DNA of 37,506 nucleotides from Hallerella sp964397425. GTDB taxonomy: Bacteria > Fibrobacterota > Fibrobacteria > Fibrobacterales > Fibrobacteraceae. Positions 8,503 through 15,054 of this stretch are shown one piece after another (position 1 is the first letter of the stretch; each line of letters starts with the position of its first letter). Made by a program: the position numbers and the translations under genes. A model generated the notes under the pieces. It saw nothing but the letters and a program-made list of their open reading frames with translations. It was not told the DNA's origin and did no database searches. Location: contig CAYNID010000013.1 in the NCBI GenBank assembly GCA_964397425.1, positions 1-37,506 of the forward strand, read 5' to 3'.

Positions 8503-9381
8503 TTAAAAATCGCCGAGGAAAATGACTTCCCGTTCCAGTTCGATTCCGCTGTTTTCAAAGACTTTCGCCTTGACGTATTCGGAAAGCTTGTAAATGTCTT
8601 CGGCGGAGGCGTTGCCGTTGTTGACGATAAAGTTCGCGTGCTTGGGAGAAACTTCTGCGCCGCCAATCCGGTAGCCCTTCAGGCCGGCGCTTTCGATGAG
8701 GGCTCCGGGAAATCCGTTTGCGGGGCGCTTGAACATGGAACCTGCGCTGGGAAGTTCTAACGGCTGCTTCGCTTTGCGTTCTTCTAAAATCTTTTTTTGT
8801 GCGGAGAGCAGCGCTTCCGGGGATTCTTTTGACAGCGAGAATGTCGCGTTGAGGATAATCCGCGGCGAGTTCCGGAATATGGAGTTTCTGTATCCCAGCC
8901 CGCACGTTTCGGCGGATAATTTGCCCGTAGAGTCGTCTTCGTCGAGAAATTCGACCGATTGCAACGTTCCGGAAATTTCTTGGCCATAGGCGCCTGCGTT
9001 CATGGTGACTGCGCCGCCAATGGATCCGGGAATTCCCGCTAGAAGGTGTATTCCCGAAAGGCCGAGCGTTGCGCTTGTCCGGGCTAACAGCGAAAGGGGG
9101 GCTGCCGCCATCGCTTTTAGCGATTCTCCGTCAAATTTGAATTGCGAAAAGCCTTTGCCCAGCTGGATGATGAGTCCGTTGAATCCGGAATCCGAAACGA
9201 CAACGTTGGATCCGCGGCCCAGGAGAAAGTAGGGGAGTCCGTTTTCTCTGGCGAAATTTTTAGCGGAAATGAGTTCTTCGACAGAATCCGGCTTGGAAAA
9301 GAAGCGCGCAACGCCGCCGGCGCGGAATGAAGTCCGCGATTTCATGTCGATGTTTTCGGAAATGGATTCGGGTATGAGCAT
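8503..9381 (-). CDS. murB: UDP-N-acetylenolpyruvoylglucosamine reductase
   Basis: MurB is the FAD-dependent enzyme that reduces UDP-GlcNAc-enolpyruvate to UDP-MurNAc in cytosolic peptidoglycan precursor synthesis. The 292 residues show the FAD-binding LLGRGSNVVVSDSGF and AGIPGSIGGAVTMNAGAYG blocks, the substrate-binding YRNSIF, the catalytic Ser in PSAGSMFKRP (near residue 214), and the final catalytic Glu in GIELEREVIFLG. The short YRNSIF region marks a type II MurB. The start was set at ATG 9381, where family-like sequence (MLIPESISENIDMKSRTSF) begins; upstream codons in the same frame are antisense to the phage-type gene at 9451. It stands apart from any mur cluster in this window. Confidence 0.93.
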   Translation of the reverse strand: MLIPESISENIDMKSRTSFRAGGVARFFSKPDSVEELISAKNFARENGLPYFLLGRGSNVVVSDSGFNGLIIQLGKGFSQFKFDGESLKAMAAAPLSLLARTSATLGLSGIHLLAGIPGSIGGAVTMNAGAYGQEISGTLQSVEFLDEDDSTGKLSAETCGLGYRNSIFRNSPRIILNATFSLSKESPEALLSAQKKILEERKAKQPLELPSAGSMFKRPANGFPGALIESAGLKGYRIGGAEVSPKHANFIVNNGNASAEDIYKLSEYVKAKVFENSGIELEREVIFLGDF

Positions 9382-9395
9382 CGTTTGTGAAAGAT

Positions 9396-9437
9396 AAAAA
9401 AAGCCCGCCGGATTGGATTGCCGCCGAAAGGCGGAGC
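9396..9437 (-). terminator. Relic minus-strand terminator between murB and the island
   Basis: GCCCGCC (9403-9409) pairs with GGCGGAGC (9430-9437) apart from one bulged A, and seven A on the plus strand (T on the minus) follow the stem in the minus direction. It would stop transcripts coming from the right. No minus-strand gene now lies directly to its right, so it may be left from the original neighbour. An alternative local hairpin is CCGCC-GAAA-GGCGG (9421-9434). Confidence 0.5.
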
Positions 9438-9450
9438 GTAGACTCCGGTC

Positions 9451-11082
9451 ATGAACGCGCAACGATTCTACCCCCGCGGGATAGAGCGGGAACTCCAGCA
9501 GAAGACGGAAGCGGAGTTCATGCGGATTTACCGTCAATTCCTGGAAGCGTCCCTCAGGGGCTTCTCCACGTTCAACGACGACCAGCTCGACCTCTCCGGG
9601 ACGCAACCGGAGCTTTCCGGGAAGTTCAAGGGGGAGCTGATGGACATCGCCCGGAAGACGGAGAACAAGGCGCGCGACAATTTCAGCAGGCAGTCCGAGA
9701 TGATAATCGGGGCCCCGTATTACCCGCCGGGGACGGCGGAGGGCATACTGAACGATTGGCACGCCACATTTCAAGACTTGTGCGTCTCCGCCTGTTCTCA
9801 GCAGAAGACGAAAATGGCCGTCATCGTCGCCGGGGCGAAGCAGGCGGGCTGGAACAAGGCGCAACTGGAAAGGGCGATATCCGAACAGCTGCCCGGGGAG
9901 TTCAGGCACCGCGCGGAGCTGATAGCGCGGACGGAACTCGCGAAGTTGAACACGCGGGTGACCCTGGAGACATACAAGAGCACGGGGATACAGTATTACA
10001 AGTGGCTGACCACCATCGACGGGCGGGAGCGGGAAAGCCACGCCGCCATGAACGGGAAAATCTGCTCCGTGGGGGACGGGGACGTCTACTTCGAGCAGAA
10101 CCCGGAACGTCCGCTCCATCCGGTGGAACACCTGCGGACGGGCGGGATGTACCACGGGCATCCGGGGACGGATTTCCAGTGCCGCTGTTCGATGGTGATG
10201 TGGGACCCGGAGATAGACGGGGACTACGAGGTCAAGGACTCCGACCTAATCGAAGAACGGCGGGCGGCGGAAAAGGCCGAGAAGGAGGCGCAGGAACGCG
10301 CCGAAGTCGAAAGACAAGAGAAACTAAGGGCGGAACGGGAAAAGGCCGCAGAAGAGCTTAAAACGGCGAAAGAGAAGGTGCGCGAGGCCGAAGCGGAACG
10401 GACCGCCGCGGAGAAGGCGAAGAGGGAAGCCGAAGCGGCGGCGAAAATGGCGAAGGAAGAGGCCCGGCGAGCGCGATTGGAGGCCGCGGCGTTGAGGCGT
10501 CACGCGGAAAAGACGAAGAAAAGAATGGACCACATGCTGAAGAAGAGCCTTGACGCCGCAAGACGGCTCTCCAAGTCCATAAAGGATAAGGACGCCGATT
10601 TCGTCGAATACGCGTCTTTCATCCATTCCGACAGGCGGAGAATCGAAAATTCGAAAAAGTCAAAGAACGAAAAAGAGAAGTTTGACAAGGAAAACTCGAT
10701 GGCTGAAATGGCCGTCAATAACGGCCACCCCGTCGTTTTCCTAAACGAAAAACATGGAGAAGATGGCAAAAAGAATCCGGACGCAATCATTGACGGGCTT
10801 CTCACCGAATTCAAGGACTGCAAAATAAAGCAATTGGAACGAAGGCTAGGCGATGCGCTTGAACAGGCCCCGAACGCATACCTGCGCATAAACGAAAATA
10901 TCGATACGAAAAAATTTTACACGGAATTGACAAAAGTGGTCAAGAACATTTCAAAATACATCCCGGAAAACACAAAGAACCCGGAAAGGACGAAAAAAAT
11001 CAAGAGCCGCATACAGGACGCAGTCGTCTTTGTCTCCTGCGAGAAACACTTCAATATCGTACGAATTAGGGAATTGCTTTAA
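9451..11082 (+). CDS. MuF (SPP1 gp7-like) polymorphic toxin with CdiA-type nuclease-like C-terminus
   Basis: Seen: 543 residues in three parts. Residues about 150-250 carry the phage Mu gpF/SPP1 gp7 head-morphogenesis signature (RAELIARTELAKLN, TIDGRERESHAAMNG, HPGTDFQCRCSMVMW). Residues about 265-365 are a long Ala/Glu/Lys/Arg-rich coiled coil. Residues about 390-543 contain MAVNNGHPVVFLNEKHG, NPDAIIDG and LLTEFKD, the layout of the CdiA C-terminal tRNase (BECR-fold) domain. Known: MuF proteins of temperate phages can carry exchangeable toxin tips. Inferred: this is such a toxin. The DNA becomes clearly AT-richer from about 10620, where the tip begins. No portal, terminase or capsid gene is next to it. 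The ATG at 9451 is the first start after an in-frame stop; its ribosome binding site is poor. The nuclease call is less certain than the MuF call. Confidence 0.75.
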   Translation: MNAQRFYPRGIERELQQKTEAEFMRIYRQFLEASLRGFSTFNDDQLDLSGTQPELSGKFKGELMDIARKTENKARDNFSRQSEMIIGAPYYPPGTAEGILNDWHATFQDLCVSACSQQKTKMAVIVAGAKQAGWNKAQLERAISEQLPGEFRHRAELIARTELAKLNTRVTLETYKSTGIQYYKWLTTIDGRERESHAAMNGKICSVGDGDVYFEQNPERPLHPVEHLRTGGMYHGHPGTDFQCRCSMVMWDPEIDGDYEVKDSDLIEERRAAEKAEKEAQERAEVERQEKLRAEREKAAEELKTAKEKVREAEAERTAAEKAKREAEAAAKMAKEEARRARLEAAALRRHAEKTKKRMDHMLKKSLDAARRLSKSIKDKDADFVEYASFIHSDRRRIENSKKSKNEKEKFDKENSMAEMAVNNGHPVVFLNEKHGEDGKKNPDAIIDGLLTEFKDCKIKQLERRLGDALEQAPNAYLRINENIDTKKFYTELTKVVKNISKYIPENTKNPERTKKIKSRIQDAVVFVSCEKHFNIVRIRELL

Positions 11083-11083
11083 A

Positions 11084-11117
11084 ATAAAAAAATGCGGATT
11101 TTTGAGGAGAATCCGCT
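11084..11117 (-). terminator. Hairpin with minus-strand T-tract after the MuF toxin gene
   Basis: GCGGATT and AATCCGC (7 bp) enclose a 9-base loop, and seven A on the plus strand precede the stem. On the minus strand this is a stem followed by T7, fitting a terminator for the small minus-strand gene at 11324-11514. The remainder of 11118-11323 shows no gene; it contains a small hairpin CCCC-TTG-CGGGG near 11187. Confidence 0.6.
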
Positions 11118-11323
11118 AAACCGAGCCGCCCAGGCCTCAAGTTTGACCGAAGTCTCACAAGCTAGCCCCGACGTTCGTAGAATTCCCCTTGCGGGGCCTA
11201 CGCGTTGCAGGTCGGAAGTCGCTTTCGCGCCCGGCACCCACGCCGTCAAATAAAATAAAACTTTTTTTATAAAAAGGCAAGCCCTTTTTGCAAAAAAAAA
11301 CGAATCATCGGAGAAAGGGGGCG

Positions 11324-11514
11324 CTATTTGAACAGCCCGCGGAGCACGATGGCGGCAAGGCCGAGTACGTTGGCTGTGGTCGTTGAAAGAAGCGCAACAA
11401 GAACCATTCGACTCCATCCTTGACACCAAGACGTTCGACTTTCCCCTTGAAATTCTTTGTCATGTAGGAAAACGCCGTTATAATTTTTTCGGGGATTCCC
11501 TTTTCCTTTCCCAT
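11324..11514 (-). pseudogene. Small single-helix membrane protein gene with a frameshift
   Basis: An excellent ribosome binding site (GGAGG, 5 bp before ATG) starts a minus-strand frame reading MGKEKGIPEKIITAFSY and continuing to GVKDG. The frame then loses its pattern. A second frame, offset by one base, carries SRMVLVALLSTTTANVLGLAA, a typical membrane helix, and ends in VLRGLFK and a stop at 11324. One base missing near GGATGGAGTC would explain this. The intact protein would have about 63 residues and one C-terminal helix. The gene lies about 240 bp past the MuF toxin on the opposite strand, the position where an immunity gene would be expected, but I have no family match. Confidence 0.45.
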
Positions 11515-11591
11515 ATCAACCTCCGTAAGCCCATAAGATACACTCCGCGCGCTCCCCCGTCAAGTCCCGGTCGTGGAAGCCGAAAAATTAC

Positions 11592-11700
11592 TTTTTCCCA
11601 TTCGTGAAAAATTTTATAAAACCGAGAAGCCGAAAGACGCTGACGATGATTGCCGCGTTTATCGACACGACTTCGCAAAGACCCTTGTCGGCGGAAAACT
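11592..11700 (-). pseudogene. C-terminal fragment of a second small membrane protein
   Basis: On the minus strand one frame reads QFSADKGLCEVV, then INAAIIVSVFRLLGFIKFF and NGKK before a stop. The hydrophobic stretch resembles a membrane helix and the layout recalls the C-terminus of the gene at 11324-11514. No start codon or ribosome binding site precedes it, so it is probably a fragment. Codon evidence is thin because of its length. Confidence 0.3.
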
Positions 11701-11746
11701 GTCATTTTAATATTAAATGCAGCAGTTCATGAAATAGTGATTTAAC

Positions 11747-11780
11747 AAAAAAAACTCGATTTTTTCGGCGGAAAATCGAG
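11747..11780 (-). terminator. Strong minus-strand intrinsic terminator
   Basis: CTCGATTTT (11755-11763) and AAAATCGAG (11772-11780) form a 9-bp stem with an 8-base loop, and eight A on the plus strand give a T8 tract on the minus strand. It ends transcription coming from the minus-strand pair 11936-12633 or from a lost gene between. A second small hairpin (GTCCGG-GCCA-CCGGAC) lies near 11793. Confidence 0.7.
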
Positions 11781-11899
11781 CGAAAACCCAGGCTGTCCGG
11801 GCCACCGGACGAACCAGTGCAGCACCCGACATTTTTTAAGGCGCAAGCCTAAACTCTTTTACAAAGATAATCATTTTTTTGCATTCGAGTCTTTTTTGG

Positions 11900-11932
11900 T
11901 TCAATCTAAATAAATCCCCCGTTCGGGGGATT
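11900..11932 (-). promoter_or_regulatory. Orphan copy of an immunity-gene leader
   Basis: Read on the minus strand, ACGGGGGATTTATTTAGATTGAA closely matches the leader of the immunity gene starting at 16799 (GGGGAATTTATTTATATTGAA) and in part that of 14131. Here no ribosome binding site or gene follows, so it looks like a scar left after loss of such a gene. It includes a hairpin AATCCCCC-GTTC-GGGGGATT (11913-11932) that could also act as terminator for the gene ending at 11936. Confidence 0.45.
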
Positions 11933-11935
11933 CAG

Positions 11936-12316
11936 TCAAGCGGCGAACTCGGTGAATAGGTGGAGATGGCTTTCGCGGAGCAGACTTTTGTACGCATGCA
12001 CCTCCTCCCATTCGAGTCGTGAGCCGAAAACGGTCATTGTGCCAGGATCATTTTCATCCAGCAGGGAGCCGGAGACGAACTCGGACGCGTCCATTCTCCC
12101 TATCCGGATGGCGAAACCGAAGTCGTAAAAGCCGTGGTTCCAGCGGTCGAGCTCTACGCGGGCGAACGAATTCCCGCGGAGCAGGTCGACCTTGGCGATT
12201 TCGCCCTGACTTCCACCCATGGTCCGGGTGCAAATGTTGTAACCTTCGGCGAACAGGCGGGAGACCGTTTCCTGGAAGGCGTTCTCGATTTGGCGGTAAT
12301 TGATTTTGTCTTGCAT
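11936..12316 (-). CDS. Hypothetical protein, 126 residues (partly duplicated at 16220-16384)
   Basis: No recognised family. The protein is soluble, mixed alpha/beta in appearance, without signal peptide or membrane helix (QDKINYRQIENAFQETVSRL, RWNHGFYDFGFAIRIGRMD). It is the second gene of a minus-strand pair, 29 bp after the gene at 12346-12633. Two separate blocks of this gene (11931-11983 and 12175-12296) recur fused together at 16220-16384. A terminator-like hairpin follows its stop. The plus-strand frames overlapping it look like antisense shadows, because the minus frame is longer and has more natural composition. Its role in the island is unknown. Confidence 0.6.
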   Translation of the reverse strand: MQDKINYRQIENAFQETVSRLFAEGYNICTRTMGGSQGEIAKVDLLRGNSFARVELDRWNHGFYDFGFAIRIGRMDASEFVSGSLLDENDPGTMTVFGSRLEWEEVHAYKSLLRESHLHLFTEFAA

Positions 12317-12345
12317 GGTTTGATTCCTTTTGTTTTCTTTGTTGT

Positions 12346-12633
12346 TTATGCCATCAAAATTTCACCCATCGCCAATTCAAAACCGGCGAGCGTGAGGTCA
12401 TCCGATTCGTAAGCGTTTCGGGCGGCCTTGAAAACAATCTCCGAATCGGGCTCGAATCCGTTGTCCAGGACGAACTCGAAAACTTCGGCGATTTCGCAAC
12501 GGTGCACCGTGTGGCCGATTCGGCGGAGATCGATGAGGAAATCGTTTCGATTCATGCAGCCGCCGAAGGAGTCGGAGGTGATGAATTTTTTCGTGCCGGT
12601 CGCCTTGTCTGTTACTGATGCCATATAGTTCAT
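12346..12633 (-). CDS. Hypothetical protein, 95 residues
   Basis: No recognised family. The start is supported by AGGAG located 9 bp before ATG 12633; a second ATG lies two codons later. The sequence is soluble and acidic towards the C-terminus (FEFVLDNGFEPDSEIVFKAA). It is the first gene of a minus-strand pair with 11936-12316 and runs divergently from the broken toxin that begins right beside its leader at about 12650. The sharp change from its leader to toxin coding sequence suggests a recombination joint. Confidence 0.55.
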   Translation of the reverse strand: MNYMASVTDKATGTKKFITSDSFGGCMNRNDFLIDLRRIGHTVHRCEIAEVFEFVLDNGFEPDSEIVFKAARNAYESDDLTLAGFELAMGEILMA

Positions 12634-12649
12634 ATTTCGGTTCTCCTAT

Positions 12650-13817
12650 TCAAGTCGCGATGCAAAGAAGATCCAGAAAGCCTGGACGAAACGCATCAAG
12701 ATCTGCAAAGAGGCCCGCGAACGGATCAAGTGGACCGGATTTGGAGGCGAGCTCAAGGCGATGAAAAAATCCCTCGAGGCGCACCCGAAAAGCAAGAAAC
12801 TCGCGGCGACACACGCGAAGCTCGAAAAGGCCTACAACGCGAAAAACGAATCGGACTTCACTGCCGCCCTGGACAAGGCGAAGGCGGACAAGGCTGTCGC
12901 CTGGTTGCTCGAGGAACCCGCGGCCGCAGAGATATCGAAAACCCTGGCCACGTTGAACGAGGCGATCGAGGAGTTTAAACAAACTCCGTTCTATTCAAAA
13001 GATTTCAAAAATGATCCGGCGCTTGCTCGGCAAGCCGAGAAAACGATGAAAGAATTTTTTGAACAAAATGATTTCGCCACAGCGATAAAAACCATTTACC
13101 TTCAAAGCGTTTTCGAGAAGGGCTTCTAGAATACTTTCCAGACGGGAACGTCAGGCTCGGTATTGACTTCATCGAAAACTTCCGGAAAGATTGAGCGGCG
13201 TAACGCGCGGTTAATCGTTGCGCACGAGATGTTTTTTAGCGCTAAGAGCGGAATGAATGCAGCTTTAAATTCTAGATCATATTCTGGACTGCAATTAGAC
13301 CGCGCCGAATATGAAAAATACGGCTACGTCATCGGAAAGGATAAGGAAGGCGAAATAAAAAACAATTTACTCTGGTATGGAAATTGCCAGGTTCGGTTCA
13401 AGAAGGACAAGGTTGCTGGTCGCACCTCATGGACTTCAGGCGATTTGCTAAACGACCAAGGATTTTCCCGCCCAAGCCGAGTAACAAATCCTTCCGCCGC
13501 CACATTTGATGACATGTTGAAACTTAACGCACAGGGGGAAAAGGGACCTTTTTAACAAAAAAATTGGCATTAACGATATTTTAAGAGCCCGGCGGCGACG
13601 CTCTGAGTACATCGAGTTCCAGTATCACGGGCAGCTCACGATGGACGAGGTCGAGAGTATTACGTTTCAGGAACCGCCAAGAGCCGTCGAGCCAAAAACC
13701 GATAGAGACAAGTGGATTTCAAAAGATCTAGCAGACAAATTGGTGGATAAGGGAATCGAATTATTTTATTTGGAAAATGGGACTTTAAAGAAATACCAAA
13801 AGCAGGCTCCGGCTTAA
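12650..13817 (+). pseudogene. Displaced MuF-type toxin C-terminus, broken by a stop and a frameshift
   Basis: An open frame without a start begins at the joint near 12650 (DAKKIQKAWTKRIKICKEA) and gives a GC-rich helical region, then AT-richer sequence ending EKGF at a TAG (13127-13129). The same frame continues with FQTGTSGSV, LLWYGNCQVRFKKDKVAGRT and WTSGDLL. It stops at 13553, but one base less in the G5 run at 13534-13538 restores the frame into RRRRSEYIEFQYHGQLTMDE and VESITF, and then a tail KGIELFYLENGTLKKYQK ending at TAA 13815. The pattern (GTS, YG-x-fKkd-x-RTT-like, EYIEFQYHG) reminds me of tips on phage MuF proteins; I cannot name the activity. Two lesions make it inactive. Its stop overlaps the stop of the opposing gene. 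Confidence 0.65.
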
Positions 13818-14131
13818 TATTCAAGTAACGTCTCGTCCCAATTCCCTGGGCAAAAGCTTTTAGCCTGCGCTTCGAAAAAGAGTGCTAGCGCCTGTTTCCC
13901 TTCGGAGAATGTAAGAAAGCGTTCCTGATATGGAGAAAGTTTGCCTCCGCGCGCTTTATGGCGAAGAAGGGACTTTCGACAGTTTGCAGCTTCTGCAAGT
14001 AAATACTGTTCCAAATTTCGGTTTTTTACATTAAATTGCCGTTCAAAAGACCAAAAAAACCACTCAACGGAGCCTGTCGGGAAAGGGCATTTCCCCTCTC
14101 TCTTGTAGTAGCTAAAATATTTTTCGAGCAT
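13814..14131 (-). CDS. Candidate immunity protein, YYK family, copy 1
   Basis: This 105-residue soluble protein begins MLEKYFSYYKREGKCPFP and contains a FW-SFE block. It is paralogous to the protein at 16455-16799 (same MLEKYFSYYK start and the same LLEY C-terminus) and shares the YYK-GE, PF and FW-YE pattern with that at 14674-14928. The ribosome binding site GGAGG lies 6 bp before ATG. The gene is intact while the opposing toxin tip (12650-13817) is broken, and the two stop codons overlap at 13814-13817. Position, size and paralogy suggest that it neutralises that tip. This is inference; no activity is visible in the sequence. Confidence 0.7.
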   Translation of the reverse strand: MLEKYFSYYKREGKCPFPTGSVEWFFWSFERQFNVKNRNLEQYLLAEAANCRKSLLRHKARGGKLSPYQERFLTFSEGKQALALFFEAQAKSFCPGNWDETLLEY

Positions 14132-14160
14132 TCAAAACCTCCGTTTTGTTTCAATCTAAA
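14132..14160 (-). promoter_or_regulatory. Leader of immunity copy 1
   Basis: On the minus strand TTTAGATTGAAACAAAACGGAGG leads to the ATG, nearly the same as the leader of the paralogue at 16799 (TTTATATTGAAACGAAACGGAGG). The shared segment contains a TATATT/TAGATT -10-like box and the ribosome binding site, so each paralogue seems to travel with its own start signals. Confidence 0.5.
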
Positions 14161-14456
14161 AAGATAGACGTTGATTTTGATTGTAAATCATTTATTTTCT
14201 TGAATGCGCCGGATGAAAACAATGTCTTGGTAATCATTTGGGCGTTTTTCACGCCTCTGACCGTGACGCAGGCATGTTTCCCTTCGATAAAGATTTCCAC
14301 ATTTTCCGAGCTTGTGGCAAGTTTGATGATTTCCGCGATGTCCTTGCCTATTTTTTCTTGTAATTGGAGGCGTTTGCCGACCATTTTGGCAATTCTTGCG
14401 AATTTGGAAAGCTCCAACGCTTTCCCGTGGGGAATGTAACGGATCCGGACGTTCAT
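14151..14456 (-). pseudogene. folE: GTP cyclohydrolase I (FolE) C-terminal fragment
   Basis: The frame from MNVRIRYIPHGKALELSK through ARIAKMVGKRLQLQEKI to IEGKHACVTVRGVKNA and the last residues SIFLD matches the C-terminal half of FolE, including the zinc-ligand Cys in HACV. The N-terminal half with the CEHH zinc and catalytic motif is missing: homology begins at the joint with an ART toxin tail near 14478. No ribosome binding site is present. An active enzyme is therefore unlikely. FolE acts in folate and queuosine or 7-deazaguanine synthesis, and phages also carry it; whether this piece came from a phage or the host cannot be told here. Confidence 0.75.
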
Positions 14457-14477
14457 GTCATACATCAGGGCGAGCAA

Positions 14478-14677
14478 TCTATGCAGAACCGTTCAGTCAT
14501 TACAACGGCGATTCCATGAGCGAGAAAAGACCTTGGCACGGAAAAAGTAAATATTCGTACGGAACCGAATTTGAAACACTTATACAACGGGGCACTTCAT
14601 TTAGATGTACAAAAGCATATTTTGACAATGGTCAGCTTTATATGGATTTTGAAATCATTTCTCAAAACAAATTTTAG
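14478..14677 (+). pseudogene. ADP-ribosyltransferase toxin tail (fragment)
   Basis: The frame YAEPFSHYNGD through GTEFETLIQRGTSFR to YMDFEIISQNKF aligns with the end of the ART domain at 15055-15822 (LYAEPFSAYGD, QKEFEGILQRGTEFR). The E-F-E in EFETLIQRG corresponds to the catalytic ExE motif of the ADPrib_exo_Tox type. Everything before the YAEPFS block, including the Arg and STS motifs, is missing, so it is inactive. The left joint is with the folE fragment. Its TAG stop (14675-14677) overlaps the stop of the opposing gene at 14674. Confidence 0.75.
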
Positions 14678-14928
14678 TCGTTGTATTTCTTTTTGAAATA
14701 ATCTGTAGTCGTTTCGTATTTGTCTGCCAAATGGACGAAAAGATTGTCGAGATAGATTTTCAAAGCCTCGACAGGTTTTATGTTTTTAAATTCGATTCCT
14801 GCGTTCAATTTGTTGATGAAAGTTTTTTCATATTCCCAAAATTGGTTTTTATAATTTTCTTTTTGCCAATCGAAGGGATTGTCTTTTTCGCCTTTGTAGT
14901 ATTTCAACATTTTTAACGCGTTTTCCAT
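14674..14928 (-). CDS. Candidate immunity protein, YYK family, for an ART-type tip
   Basis: This 84-residue soluble protein shows LKYYKGEKDNPFDW and QFWEYEKTFI near the N-terminus, the same pattern as in the proteins at 13814 and 16455, followed by a helical C-terminus ending DYFKKKYND. The ATG at 14928 is preferred over an upstream open frame because GGAGG lies 7 bp before it and family-like sequence starts there. It opposes an ART tail with overlapping stop codons, so it may be specific for that ART toxin. An inverted repeat lies about 45-70 bp upstream of its start. Confidence 0.7.
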   Translation of the reverse strand: MENALKMLKYYKGEKDNPFDWQKENYKNQFWEYEKTFINKLNAGIEFKNIKPVEALKIYLDNLFVHLADKYETTTDYFKKKYND

Positions 14929-14971
14929 AGGGGAACCTCCAAATTTCGGAGGTATACAATTTTCTAAGCCG

Positions 14972-15000
14972 CGAAATGTCGCCCACCTAACGACATTTCG
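14972..15000. promoter_or_regulatory. Perfect 10-bp inverted repeat upstream of the immunity gene
   Basis: CGAAATGTCG and CGACATTTCG are perfectly complementary with a 9-bp spacer, upstream of the minus-strand gene starting at 14928. A similar element (AAAATGTC/GACATTTT) lies upstream of the minus-strand gene starting at 16134. Placement and resemblance suggest an operator or a leader hairpin. Confidence 0.5.
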
Positions 15001-15054
15001 AAAAATACTCAATTCCGCGGCGGGAGTCAACGGGCCGCGAGGGCAAAGCCGAAG

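Noticed and set aside
8503..10161. A 552-residue minus-strand frame that would extend MurB at its N-terminus
   Set aside because: The extra 260 residues are Arg/Pro/Leu-rich and antisense to the MuF domain; MurB homology begins at 9381.
11079..11429. A 116-residue minus-strand frame ending exactly at the MuF stop
   Set aside because: It reads through a terminator-like hairpin and out of frame with the gene that has the real start signals at 11514. Its composition (many Arg, Ser, Ala, Phe) is that of a shadow frame.
12134..12412. Plus-strand frame starting MVPAVELYAGERIPAEQVDL
   Set aside because: It is antisense to the better supported minus-strand gene 11936-12316 and to the end of its neighbour, and has no ribosome binding site. 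The repeat at 16263-16384 looks like part of a plus-strand gene only because the copied block was fused to a toxin tail.
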